Part shown: in pieces, positions 33,417 through 41,469 of the stretch
Layout: each line of letters begins with the position of its first letter
Position numbering within the stretch: position 1 is the stretch's first letter
Source: Aphodovivens sp036306585
GTDB lineage: Bacteria > Actinomycetota > Coriobacteriia > Coriobacteriales > Eggerthellaceae
Length of the DNA: 47,876 nucleotides
Direction of reading: 5' to 3'
Assembly: GCA_036306585.1 (NCBI GenBank)
Contig: JAXJZF010000001.1
Span: 1-47,876 of the forward strand
Made by a program: the position numbers and the translations under genes
Notes under the pieces: model-generated
Seen by the model: only the letters and a program-made list of their open reading frames with translations
What the model was told of the DNA's origin: nothing
Databases searched by the model: none

Positions 33417-33488
33417 GGAAGCGGGGCGGGGCTCCTTTGCATTGCGCCCCACCCCTGAGAGTCGCTCCGCTTCTTTTTTTAATTTTAT
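33417..33488 (+). terminator. Intrinsic terminator with no gene upstream on its strand
   Basis: Outer stem GAAGCGG/CCGCTTC (starts 33418, ends 33473) encloses a GGCGGGG/CCCC-rich inner stem and is followed by seven T, then AATTTT. The nearest plus-strand gene to the left ends at 27822. A small RNA encoded just to the left is one explanation. Confidence 0.65.
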
Positions 33489-33500
33489 CCGGAAATAATC

Positions 33501-33529
33501 TTGACTGAAAATAATTCTCGTATTAGTAT
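33501..33529 (+). promoter_or_regulatory. Promoter overlapped by a Fur-box-like site
   Basis: TTGACT (33501-33506), 17-base spacer, TAGTAT (33524-33529). Inside the spacer TGAAAATAATTCTCG (33506-33520) matches the 7-1-7 Fur consensus TGATAATnATTATCA at 11 of 14 fixed positions. A related AAATAATC half-site lies just upstream. No iron gene follows; a 16-bp hairpin starts 50 bases downstream. Confidence 0.6.
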
Positions 33530-33578
33530 TTGCCCTGAGATGAGATCAATCCCCCTTTTCTCCTCGTTTCACTCGTCT

Positions 33579-33614
33579 GGCGAAGGCCGCCCATGGCAAT
33601 GGGCGGCCTTCGCC
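33579..33614 (+). other. Perfect 16-bp hairpin
   Basis: GGCGAAGGCCGCCCAT and its exact complement ATGGGCGGCCTTCGCC with a four-base loop. It lacks a T run. It could end a short (about 80 base) transcript from the Fur-box promoter, or be a repeat element; both are open. Confidence 0.6.
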
Positions 33615-33658
33615 ATGTTGCGGGTGCGTTTCCGCACCTGCGCCCGTCGGATTGCTTC

Positions 33659-33689
33659 TTGACTTGCACCCGGCTCCAAGTGATTCAAT
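33659..33689 (+). promoter_or_regulatory. MerR-type promoter (19-base spacer) with operator dyad
   Basis: TTGACT (33659-33664) and TTCAAT (33684-33689) are 19 bases apart, the overlong spacing typical of MerR-activated promoters. The spacer holds ACTTGCACCC/GGCTCCAAGT (33662-33681), a 20-base dyad with 8 of 10 pairs matching. It drives the merR gene 100 bases on, so autoregulation is likely. Confidence 0.75.
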
Positions 33690-33788
33690 GATCCCAGCGA
33701 AGCATCGCAGGCGTTTCGCCGCGCACCGCATGTCCGGATGCCGAACGGCCCGCTGCAAGCCCGATCCACCACCATCGAGGGAGTGCCA

Positions 33789-34187
33789 ATGAAAATCGCG
33801 GAAGTGAGCAAGCGCTACGGCGTGTCGAGCGACACCCTGCGCTATTACGAGCGCATCGGGCTTCTGCGGCACGTGCCGCGCACATCCAGCGGCGTGCGCG
33901 ATTACGAGGAATCCGACTGCGCACGCATCGAGTTCGTGAAATGCATGCGCGACGCCGGCATCCCCATCGAGCCGCTCATCGAGTACATCCGCCTGTACGA
34001 GCAAGGTGACAGCACCTCCGAGCAGCGTAAGGCCCTGCTGGTGGAACAGCGCGCGCTCATGCAGCAGCGCATCGACGCCATGCAAGCCGGGCTCGACCGG
34101 CTCGACGCGAAGATCGCCTCCTACGACACGATCATCGCCAGCAGGGAGCACGACATGCGCGCCGCCGAGCTGGCGGACGGCCGCTAG
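33789..34187 (+). CDS. MerR family transcriptional regulator
   Basis: A 132-residue regulator with an N-terminal winged helix (MKIAEVSKRYGVSSDTLRYY, ERIGLL) and a C-terminal coiled coil (RALLVEQRALMQQRIDAMQ...). It resembles the AdhR/aldehyde-stress type: long helix and no metal-binding cysteine pair, only isolated cysteines in the DCARIEFVKCMRDAG segment. The start is ATG at 33789 with GAGGGAG upstream. No oxidoreductase target is beside it; the two-component system begins 372 bases later. Confidence 0.9.
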   Translation: MKIAEVSKRYGVSSDTLRYYERIGLLRHVPRTSSGVRDYEESDCARIEFVKCMRDAGIPIEPLIEYIRLYEQGDSTSEQRKALLVEQRALMQQRIDAMQAGLDRLDAKIASYDTIIASREHDMRAAELADGR

Positions 34188-34245
34188 CACCTCGGCGCGC
34201 GCGGAGGCTACCGACGGTGCGCGGGACGCCGATGCGCGACTTCCC

Positions 34246-34306
34246 CTTCCCCATCCTGTCGGAGGATCATCGGCGACGCGGCCGTTACGCTTCCCCATCC
34301 TGTCGG
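34246..34306 (+). repeat. Two copies of a 17-base direct repeat in the gap before the response regulator
   Basis: CTTCCCCATCCTGTCGG occurs at 34246-34262 and 34290-34306 (44-base period). The 372-base gap 34188-34559 also holds a small AT hairpin, GATTTT/AAAATC (34427-34442), but no supported gene. The response regulator promoter must lie here, and I cannot fix it. Confidence 0.6.
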
Positions 34307-34559
34307 GAAACCGCCGACCGCCCCGCCGCTTCCCTTCCCCGCCTTGGCCCCGGTGCACCGGGAAAGCGCAAAGAATTACTGGAGCTTAAGCGCGAATACA
34401 GAATGAAACCCCTTATGGCATCTGCCGATTTTTTGTAAAATCATATGGAAAGTTAACGCTGATACCACTGTGCGAGGTATTGGTTCAGGTCGGCTTCAGG
34501 ATTAGCTTTTACGGTGCGTTGAATAGGTAAGATCGATCTTGCACAGGAGGGGGAATCCT

Positions 34560-35234
34560 ATGAGGATCCTGGTAGCAGACGACGAAAAGGACCTGGTGGC
34601 GGCGCTCGAAGAACTGCTCAAGCACGAACGCTACACAGTGGACGCCGTCTACGATGGCAAAAGCGCATACGAATTCGCCAGCACAGGGAATTACGATTGC
34701 ATCATCTTGGACATCATGATGCCCGACATCGACGGGCTGGAAGTGCTGCGCCGGCTGCGCGCAGCGGGCATTAAAACGCCCATACTGCTGCTCACGGCGA
34801 AAAGCGACCCGGCAGACCGCATCCTGGGGCTGGACCGTGGCGCCGACGACTACCTGCCCAAACCCTTCGTGGTGGGCGAGCTGCTCGCGCGTATCCGCGC
34901 CCTCACCCGCCGCACCTCGATCCTGGAGACGCCCGAGCTCACCTTCGGCGACCTGCTGCTCGACCGCGTGGCATTCAAGCTGGTGTGCGGCGACCGCTCC
35001 GAGCACCTGGGCAACAAGGAGTTCCAGATCATGGAGGCGCTTATCCGCCGTCAGGGCTCGCCCACCTCGGTGGAATACCTCATGGATCACATCTGGGGGT
35101 ATGATGCTTCCGTGGAACCCGGCGTGGTATGGACCTACATGTCGTACCTGCGCCGCAAGATCGAATCGCTTCGCTCCAACGTGCGCATCGGTATGCGCCG
35201 TGGGTTCGGCTATGTGCTAGAGGAGAAGAAATAA
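34560..35234 (+). CDS. OmpR/PhoB-type response regulator
   Basis: A 224-residue regulator. The receiver domain has the acidic pocket ADDEKD, phospho-acceptor D51 in IILDIMMPDIDG and the lysine in YLPKPF. The DNA-binding winged helix follows (LTFGDLLLDR..., LGNKEFQIMEAL, VWTYMSYLRRKIE, RGFGYVLEEK). The start is ATG at 34560 with AGGAGGGGG upstream. The sensor kinase starts three bases after its stop. The stimulus is unknown. Confidence 0.95.
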   Translation: MRILVADDEKDLVAALEELLKHERYTVDAVYDGKSAYEFASTGNYDCIILDIMMPDIDGLEVLRRLRAAGIKTPILLLTAKSDPADRILGLDRGADDYLPKPFVVGELLARIRALTRRTSILETPELTFGDLLLDRVAFKLVCGDRSEHLGNKEFQIMEALIRRQGSPTSVEYLMDHIWGYDASVEPGVVWTYMSYLRRKIESLRSNVRIGMRRGFGYVLEEKK

Positions 35235-35237
35235 CCT

Positions 35238-36644
35238 ATGACCAGCAACGACGCGCCCGACAAAACCGCATTGGACGGCGCGTCGAATCTTAATGGGGCA
35301 CCCGATAGTCCCGAAGACGCCGCCTCGCACAACGCCATGAGACGGAACCGCTGGGCGCAGCATCGACGCGAACAGGAGACGCTTTCCTCCTACGGCGCCA
35401 AGCTGGTGTCGAACATGCGCAGGCGCTTCATCTTCGTGACCATGGTCGCACTCGCCGTCACGCTGATCATCCTGAGCCTTGCGGCGTACGGCTACTATTC
35501 CATCAGCAGCATGAATCGCTCGGACAGCATCATCCAGACGCTCTACGAACACGAAGGCGAGTTCCCGCCCGCTCATGCTGCTCGGCAGACCAGCATGAGC
35601 CTGACGTTCACCGTCAACGCCGAAACCGAGTACGAGAACCGCTACGCCTGGGGCGTAGTGGACGATCAGGATGCCATCCTCTCCCTGAACGCCGACCACA
35701 TCGCCTCGGAAGACGTGCGCGAGCTGCATGCGATCATCTCCGAAATCCTCAGCTGGAACGTCCCCGACGGCTACTACAGCTTCTACCGCTTCCGCGTGTT
35801 CTCCAACGACGACGGCACCCGCACCATCTACCTGCTCGATTGCCTGCAACGGCAGCAGACCAAGGTGGTGCTGGCGCAAAGCCTCGCCGTCATGTCGCTT
35901 GCCACGCTGGTGCTGGTGTTCATCCTGCTGTTCCCGATATCGCGCCGCATCACGCGCTCGTACGCGCGCAACCTCGAACGGCAGCAGCGCTTCGTGACCG
36001 ACGCTTCGCACGAGCTGAAGACGCCGCTGACCATCATTTCGGCAAACAACGACATCATCGAGCGCCTATCGGGCGAAACGCAGTGGACACGCAGCACGAA
36101 AACCCAGATCGCACGCTTGAACACGCTAATGCGCGACCTCATCGAGACGGCGAAGAGCTCCGAGGCGCTGGACGTGGCGGCGCTGCCGGTGATCGACCTG
36201 TCGCAGCTGACGAGCCGCGTGGTGGAGGATTTCCGGCCTTTCGCCGAGGCGAAAGGGAAGCGCATTTCGGTGGAAGCCGAAGAGAACGTGCGCATCCGCG
36301 GCAGCGAGGATTCCATCAACCGCGTTCTCAGCGTGCTGCTGGACAACGCCGTGAAACACGGCGACGAAGGCGGCGAGATCACCGTGCGGCTGCACACGAC
36401 GCGCAAGCACGCCGTGCTGTGCGTAGACAACCCGGCGGCGAACGTCACCGAAGACGAAACGCGGCATTTGTTCGATCGGTTCTACCGCACGGACACGTCG
36501 CGTGCGCGCTCCACCGGCGGCTACGGCATCGGGCTTTCCACCGCCCACGGCAACATCGAGCGACACGGCGGCAAGCTGACGGTTTCCAAGGAAGGCGACC
36601 TTCTGATGTTCGTGGCGACGCTGCCTAGGGCGAACGGCGACTAG
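35238..36644 (+). CDS. Two-component sensor histidine kinase
   Basis: Partner of the response regulator just upstream. The 468-residue protein has a long cytoplasmic N-terminus (1-62), a membrane span (64-88), an outer sensing region (about 90-210), a second span (212-234), a HisKA domain with H258 in DASHELKTPLT, and an ATPase domain (LLDNAVKHGDEGGEI, STGGYGIGLSTAHGNIERHGG). The D-box aspartate of the ATP pocket appears altered: the segment reads CVDNPAANV where DNG is usual. This does not by itself mean inactivity. Confidence 0.93.
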   Translation: MTSNDAPDKTALDGASNLNGAPDSPEDAASHNAMRRNRWAQHRREQETLSSYGAKLVSNMRRRFIFVTMVALAVTLIILSLAAYGYYSISSMNRSDSIIQTLYEHEGEFPPAHAARQTSMSLTFTVNAETEYENRYAWGVVDDQDAILSLNADHIASEDVRELHAIISEILSWNVPDGYYSFYRFRVFSNDDGTRTIYLLDCLQRQQTKVVLAQSLAVMSLATLVLVFILLFPISRRITRSYARNLERQQRFVTDASHELKTPLTIISANNDIIERLSGETQWTRSTKTQIARLNTLMRDLIETAKSSEALDVAALPVIDLSQLTSRVVEDFRPFAEAKGKRISVEAEENVRIRGSEDSINRVLSVLLDNAVKHGDEGGEITVRLHTTRKHAVLCVDNPAANVTEDETRHLFDRFYRTDTSRARSTGGYGIGLSTAHGNIERHGGKLTVSKEGDLLMFVATLPRANGD

Positions 36645-36700
36645 ACGCGAGCGCTGCGGGATCTCGGAGAGGACTGCCGGACGGGTCGCGAGGCGGGCGG

Positions 36701-37174
36701 TTATTCCGCGCGGGCGGCTTGAAGATCGGCGGCGAGCTCTTCCAGCACGTCGGCAGTCAGGCGCGCGCCCTCGCCCACGGCATCCTTGCACACCTTCATG
36801 GGGTTCACGCCCGTCAGATCCTGTGCGCGGATCTCGCTGCACACGTTGGTTCCGTAAAGCTGCTCGAACTTCGCGACCAGCTTCTTCACATACTCGTACG
36901 TGGCGAGCTTGCTGGTGGGGTCGGCGCACCCATTGCTACGCGCCAGGCCCAGCACCATCGCGCCGCCCAGCAGTGCGCCGCAGGTCTCGGTATGAGTGGC
37001 CAGGCCGCCGCCCTGCCCTTCGGCCAAGCGGAAGCAGAGATCCTCGTCGACGCCCATGATCTGCGCGAAAGAGCACACCACAGCCTGCGCGCAGTTGTAG
37101 CCTTTTGCATGCAGGGCGCGTGCCTGCGCCTCGATGCGGTCGCGGTCCACGCTTTCGGGAATGATGACGTCCAC
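36701..37174 (-). CDS. C_GCAxxG_C_C family redox-type protein
   Basis: A 157-residue cysteine-rich protein of the C_GCAxxG_C_C family. Key segments are GYNCAQAVVCSFAQIMG (C28, C34), GLATHTETCGALLGGAMVLGL (C65) and later single cysteines. Family members are common in anaerobes; the function is unproven, and the conserved cysteines suggest redox or metal-cluster binding. The start is GTG at 37174 with GAGGAGGAACC upstream; the frame extends further but without a ribosome site. Probably monocistronic. Confidence 0.87.
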   Translation of the reverse strand: MDVIIPESVDRDRIEAQARALHAKGYNCAQAVVCSFAQIMGVDEDLCFRLAEGQGGGLATHTETCGALLGGAMVLGLARSNGCADPTSKLATYEYVKKLVAKFEQLYGTNVCSEIRAQDLTGVNPMKVCKDAVGEGARLTADVLEELAADLQAARAE

Positions 37175-37435
37175 GGTTCCTCCTCTGTTCAACGACGCCT
37201 TATGATACCGCATGCTCGCAGCGGCCCGCGCGGCAGGCGGAGAGGAATGGGCGCAGAGCACGCTATCGGCAGCATCGCCCCCGCTCGGCGCCGGCCCCAT
37301 TGCCGAGCATGGCGTTTCCGCTTGGCGCAGGCCCGCTATTCTGTGCTTCCTGCAAGGATCGCGAAGGCCCGGCGCGCGTCAGCTGGCGATCGAGTACCGT
37401 AAGGCGAAACCGATCGGGGGACGGAAAGGGCGAGC

Positions 37436-37729
37436 ATGTCGAGCAGGAAGCCTTCGGCAAAGGCAAAGCGCGTGGCGGAGTTCAAAGCGGGGCTCGGCGG
37501 ACTGGACGACGCCTTCGCCCGCGAGGAGCGCAAACAGGACAAACGCGCAGCCGAGCACGAGGCCGCCCTTGAGCGGAAAGCCTGCACGTCGAAGAAACGC
37601 TACCCGTTCCGCAGCGACGCCGAGGAGGCGATCGAGCTGTGCGCCGAGCACGGCGCGCGCGGGCTGCACTGCTACCGCTGCCCCTATTGCGGCGGCTGGC
37701 ACCTCACCTCCAAACCCCTGCGCCAGTAG
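37436..37729 (+). CDS. Small zinc-ribbon-like protein
   Basis: A 97-residue basic protein. The N-terminal half is charged and probably helical (EERKQDKRAAEHEAALERK). The C-terminal half has KKRYPFRSDAEEAIELCAEHG and CYRCPYCGGWHLTS, with C50, C69, C79, C82, C85 and H89 as metal-ligand candidates. Proteins with this C-terminus are common on mobile elements, but no mobile genes are seen here. GGAAAGGGCGAGC precedes the ATG. It is convergent with the next gene, leaving a 29-base gap. Confidence 0.7.
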   Translation: MSSRKPSAKAKRVAEFKAGLGGLDDAFAREERKQDKRAAEHEAALERKACTSKKRYPFRSDAEEAIELCAEHGARGLHCYRCPYCGGWHLTSKPLRQ

Positions 37730-37758
37730 CGGTGCGCCGAGCGCGCCTTCCGCCGCCG

Positions 37759-38778
37759 TCAGTCGAGGATCCCTTGGCGGAGCGCGCGCTGGGCGTCGTC
37801 CCATTTCCGCGAGGCACTCGCTAGGCGACGGCCCACCTGCTTGGCAATGGCGCGCGCCAGCTTGTCGAAGGCAGCCCGGTCGTACAGCTGGCCGGCGGAC
37901 AGCGTCATCACGTGGATGTCTGCGAACTCCAGCTCGCCGCGACGTCGGGAGTCGCGCGACATCTCATTTGCCTTGGAGTGGTGCAGCAGGCTGTCGTATT
38001 CCAGCGCCAAGCCATGCTTTCGCCAGAGGAAATCCGGTCGACGCGTCTCCCAACCCGCGAGATCTTCGCTATCAGATGCCAGCTTGACGGAGCCACCCGC
38101 AAACTGCAGCCGTTGATTGAGCAGCGGCGGCTCGATGCCGTAGCCCCCGAAGCGAGTGGGCAGGCAAAGCAGCAGGTAGGTCTGCGCCTCGGCGGGAGAC
38201 GCCGCTCCTTGGGCGAGGTAGCGAGTCACCGTCCGCGCCTGGGCGATGCCGTGCGCGCCGCCGGCCTTGTCCAAGTAGCGTTTCAGCCTTGCCGGGGTGG
38301 TGAGGACATTGCCCCACCCGCGGGAGACGAGTTCGCGCGGTTGCAACGGATGAGGGGCATACGTCCCGCACAGCTCCATGCCGAGCATGAACAGCCGCTC
38401 GCGGCTGAGCGACGCGGACAGCTGCAGGAAGCACGCCTCGGGGCGAGCGACACAGCAGCGGTCGGTCACTTTGACGTAGGTGCTCTTCGGCGCGAAGTCG
38501 CGCCACACCCGGCTGATCACATCCGGGCATCGGCGCCGCTCGTTGGGTGCGCCCGCCACCACGCTGTAAGGCGGGCGCACGAACGCCTGCCCCCAAGCGT
38601 CGCCGACGACACCCGACATGCGCGATGCCACGACCGCCAGATCGGCTGCAGCCTGGAACACCTCCTGCTTCGAGGGCACCCTGCCAGCCGGCGTCGCGCC
38701 GGTCGGCGCGAACGAGCTGGGCAAAGCCCCCGATCGCCAAAACGATAGAGCAGTTGTATGTCCGAAGAAGACCGGCAT
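37759..38778 (-). CDS. Hypothetical protein with PD-(D/E)XK nuclease-like C-terminus (DUF559-like)
   Basis: A 339-residue protein. The N-terminus (MPVFFGHTTALSFWRSG) resembles the start of AbiEi-type and related Coriobacteriia proteins as I remember them. The C-terminal third looks like a very-short-patch-repair/DUF559 nuclease core: E197 in SPAEAQTYLL, D249 in RRPDFLW, E260 and D262 in LALEYDSLLHH. The lysine of the ExK motif is not obvious. The start is ATG at 38778; the longer open frame upstream is Arg/Ala-rich and crosses hairpins. It could be a restriction-type enzyme, an abortive-infection component or a regulator. No partner gene is adjacent. Confidence 0.65.
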   Translation of the reverse strand: MPVFFGHTTALSFWRSGALPSSFAPTGATPAGRVPSKQEVFQAAADLAVVASRMSGVVGDAWGQAFVRPPYSVVAGAPNERRRCPDVISRVWRDFAPKSTYVKVTDRCCVARPEACFLQLSASLSRERLFMLGMELCGTYAPHPLQPRELVSRGWGNVLTTPARLKRYLDKAGGAHGIAQARTVTRYLAQGAASPAEAQTYLLLCLPTRFGGYGIEPPLLNQRLQFAGGSVKLASDSEDLAGWETRRPDFLWRKHGLALEYDSLLHHSKANEMSRDSRRRGELEFADIHVMTLSAGQLYDRAAFDKLARAIAKQVGRRLASASRKWDDAQRALRQGILD

Positions 38779-39024
38779 GCGAGGATGATAGCGGCCTTGT
38801 CTTACGCGGCGGTCCGTACCAGGTTGCCGCCGCACACCGCCGATCCTCGCGCGCAACGCCCGGAAAGCCAACGCGGTTCCAACTCGGACCCCCCCCGAAA
38901 GCCCGCGCCGCGCGGCGCAGAGCGCTGCAGCGCCGTTCCCCCGCTGCAGCGCGGCACGCCCAGGCGGAGCCGCCTTCAAGTCGGAAACCCCGCCAGATCC
39001 AGTTTTGCCTCGAATTTTGCCATC
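38779..39024. other. Intergenic region with an 11-bp hairpin upstream of the PD-(D/E)XK-like gene
   Basis: Contains a perfect hairpin GCGCTGCAGCG/CGCTGCAGCGC (38922-38952, nine-base loop) and a C8 run (38889-38896). No gene is supported. The hairpin is about 145 bases before the gene start. Confidence 0.45.
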
Positions 39025-39194
39025 AAACTCCAGTTATGGACGAGCACCGAGACAACCGGCATTGGGCGGCAGAACGCAGCAAGCCTATGACCTGGGGGCA
39101 TGCAAACGCCGGACCGAGCACCTTGCGAGCGTCCGCGCAAATGCAGCCGAATTGGACGCTTGTGCGCGGGTCGGCTCGTCCACAACTGGAGTTT
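39025..39194. repeat. 21-bp inverted repeat flanking 128 bases
   Basis: The left arm (39025-39045) begins AAACTCCAGTT and ends TGGACGAGC. The right arm (39174-39194) is its reverse complement with one mismatch (GCTCGTCCA, then CAACTGGAGTTT). The 128 bases between have no supported gene. Each arm has weak internal symmetry (CTC...GAG), as expected of a dimer-binding site. It lies between the MFS gene stop and the PD-(D/E)XK-like gene. Confidence 0.85.
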
Positions 39195-39248
39195 GGCTAC
39201 ATTACGCGAAGGGTTTTTGGATCTAGCGGCCAAAAAGATGCCGCACGG

Positions 39249-40676
39249 CTAGTCGGCTTGCACCAAAGGCTTCAAACCGTGGCCGGGATAGGCGAACCAC
39301 GCCACCGCCAGCGACACGGCGATGCAGCACATCACGCACAGGATGGTCACCGAGAACCCCGCCGCATCGTTCACGACGCCCCATACCGCCGACGCGACGC
39401 CGATGCCGATGTCGCTCGCCAGCAGGTACAGCGCATTGGCTGCGCCCCAGCGCTCGCCCGGTGTGTTCTTGACGGCGACCGACTGGTTAAGCGGCAACGC
39501 CACGCCCAGGCACACGCCATAGGGGATGCCCGCCGCATAGAACAGCAGCTCGTGCGTGCCGCCGAAATACGCCATCGCGAACCCCGCCAGGCCGCACGCC
39601 ACCGCGCCGCACATGATCTTGAACGGCGCCACGCGGTCCATGAACGCCTTGGAGGTAAGGCGCACGGCGATCATCGCCACGGCGGAGACCGTGTAGAACA
39701 GCCCCGCGTTGGCGTAGCCCAACGACGTGCCGTACAGACCCATGAAGAAGATGCCGAACCCGAACGCCGGACTCAGCACCAGCATGGGCAGCATGCCGGG
39801 CAGCGCACGAGGCTCGAGCACGCTGTGCAAGAACCCGCCCTTCGCAGCGCAGGAAGACGGCGCTGCGTCGCGGGCATCGCGATCAGAGCCGGCGGTCTTG
39901 CCAGGTGCGGAAACGCCAGCGCCGTCGCTCGCAGCAGTTGCGGCGCCAGCAGCCTCACCGGCGCCGTCGCCCGTCTGCGCGCCGCCAGCCTGCCGCGCAA
40001 GGCGCTGGCGGTAGGCGGCGGTTTCGGGGAGGCGCTCCGGGCTCTTCTCGTAGCGGCACAGCAGCGTGAACAGGAATGCCAGGGCAGCCATGGCCGACAT
40101 GCCCCAGAACAGATTCTCGGCGGGGTCGGTGTTCACCAGAAACAGCGCCAGCGCCGGCCCCACCGACATGGCCAGAGCCTGGCCCAGCCCGTAGTAGCCG
40201 ATGCCCTCGCCCAGGCGCGAAAGCGGCAGCACATCGGATGCCGCCGTGGCCGAAGCGGTGGTGGCGGCGGAAAAACCGATGCCCTGCAGAACGCGGCATA
40301 CCGACAGCACCGCGACGTTGGGGACCAGCGCCGGCAGGATGGTGCCGAAGAACAGCATCAGCGTACCCGCCAGCATCACCACCACACGCCCCATATTGTC
40401 GATGATGGGGCCGCATGCCAGGCGCGTCACCGCGGCGGCGGCCGAGAACACTGCCGCCAGCGCCCCCGCGAGCGCTGCACCCTGCCCCATATGGTCCAGA
40501 TACACCGACGTACCCGAATTGAGCCCCTGGCCCACCACGAAGCTGCACAGCGTCATCACGACGATGAAAATGAACAGCGGCGTCCATAACCGCTCGGTCT
40601 TCTTATCGGGCCCGTCGCACGCGTCTCGCGTCGCGCCCTCGGTCCCCTTTCCCTCGTTCCCCATGTTCCGTGGCAT
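39249..40676 (-). CDS. Major facilitator superfamily transporter
   Basis: A 475-residue membrane protein with about 12 membrane helices in two halves. The first half has the MFS signature loop (GPIIDNMGRVVVMLAG). Between the halves lies a long cytoplasmic loop (about 225-285) rich in Ala, Gly and Asp. The substrate cannot be read; efflux is a guess. The start is ATG at 40676 with GGGGGGAATGCG upstream; ATG 40664 is the alternative. It begins 31 bases after menG on the same strand and may be co-transcribed. Confidence 0.9.
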   Translation of the reverse strand: MPRNMGNEGKGTEGATRDACDGPDKKTERLWTPLFIFIVVMTLCSFVVGQGLNSGTSVYLDHMGQGAALAGALAAVFSAAAAVTRLACGPIIDNMGRVVVMLAGTLMLFFGTILPALVPNVAVLSVCRVLQGIGFSAATTASATAASDVLPLSRLGEGIGYYGLGQALAMSVGPALALFLVNTDPAENLFWGMSAMAALAFLFTLLCRYEKSPERLPETAAYRQRLARQAGGAQTGDGAGEAAGAATAASDGAGVSAPGKTAGSDRDARDAAPSSCAAKGGFLHSVLEPRALPGMLPMLVLSPAFGFGIFFMGLYGTSLGYANAGLFYTVSAVAMIAVRLTSKAFMDRVAPFKIMCGAVACGLAGFAMAYFGGTHELLFYAAGIPYGVCLGVALPLNQSVAVKNTPGERWGAANALYLLASDIGIGVASAVWGVVNDAAGFSVTILCVMCCIAVSLAVAWFAYPGHGLKPLVQAD

Positions 40677-40707
40677 CGCATTCCCCCCGATTGCCGATCA
40701 TTTCCAG

Positions 40708-41469
40708 CTATTGCCGTCCGGCGCCGACTGCGGGCTTGTAGGCCACATGCACCGCGGCGATCCCGCCCGTGTAGTTCTTCCAGGTCACGCGCTCGAAGCC
40801 GGCGTCCTCCATCATCTTGGCCAGCCCTTGCTGGTTGGGAAACGCCCTGATGGAGCTGGATAGGTACACGAAGCCGTCGCGGTCGCCGGTGATGAGCCCT
40901 CCCCAAAACGGGATGAGGTGCTTCAGGTAGAAGCTGTACAGGGAGCGCCACAGCGCATTGGGCGGCGTCGAGAACTCCAGGCATACCAGCGCGCCGCCGG
41001 GCTTCAGCACGCGCAGCATCTCGGACAGTGCACGCGGGCGGTCGGGCATGTTGCGGATGCCGTAGGCCATGGTAATCGCATCGTAGGAGTCGCTGGGCAG
41101 CGGGATGTCCTGGGCGTCGACCACCTGGAAATCCACCGGGACGCCCGCCGATGCGCCCTGCTGGTAGTGGGCGCGCGCAACGTCGAGCATCTCGGGCACG
41201 AGGTCGGTGCATTGGATGTGGGCGGGGCGCTTCTGGCGCGCCATGGTGAAGGCGACGTCGCCCGTCCCGCCTGCAATGTCCAGCACGTCATCGCCCGGGC
41301 CGATAGGCGCTTGATGGGCCATGCCCGCCAGCCACAGCTTATAGGCCCCGAAACTGCTGACAGCGTTGAACCGCTCGTATTTCCTCGCGATGGTGGAGAA
41401 GATGTCCTTCACGCGATCGGAGGATATCTCGGCCGGGGCCTCCTGGCCGGTTGCAGTGTCGATGGTCAT
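40708..41469 (-). CDS. menG: Demethylmenaquinone methyltransferase MenG/UbiE
   Basis: Methylates demethylmenaquinone with S-adenosylmethionine, the last step of menaquinone synthesis. The 253-residue protein has motif I VLDIAGGTGDVAF, AYGIRNMPDRP, MLRVLKPGG and the family tail YTGGIAAVHVAYKP. The start is ATG at 41469 with AGGAG eight bases upstream; the TTG two codons earlier overlaps the spacing. A minus-strand TATACT (41522-41527) is the likely -10. Menaquinone fits anaerobic respiration with molybdenum enzymes. Confidence 0.94.
   Translation of the reverse strand: MTIDTATGQEAPAEISSDRVKDIFSTIARKYERFNAVSSFGAYKLWLAGMAHQAPIGPGDDVLDIAGGTGDVAFTMARQKRPAHIQCTDLVPEMLDVARAHYQQGASAGVPVDFQVVDAQDIPLPSDSYDAITMAYGIRNMPDRPRALSEMLRVLKPGGALVCLEFSTPPNALWRSLYSFYLKHLIPFWGGLITGDRDGFVYLSSSIRAFPNQQGLAKMMEDAGFERVTWKNYTGGIAAVHVAYKPAVGAGRQ

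Noticed and set aside
33276..33458. 60-codon plus-strand frame before the orphan terminator
   Set aside because: No ribosome binding site and no conserved pattern; a non-coding RNA is the better, still unproven, explanation.
38779..38979. N-terminal extension of the PD-(D/E)XK-like protein
   Set aside because: Ala/Arg-rich translation across hairpins and a C8 run; ATG at 38778 begins the recognisable N-terminus.
38976..39233. Short minus-strand frame across the inverted repeat
   Set aside because: It simply translates the repeat arms; no ribosome site or family.
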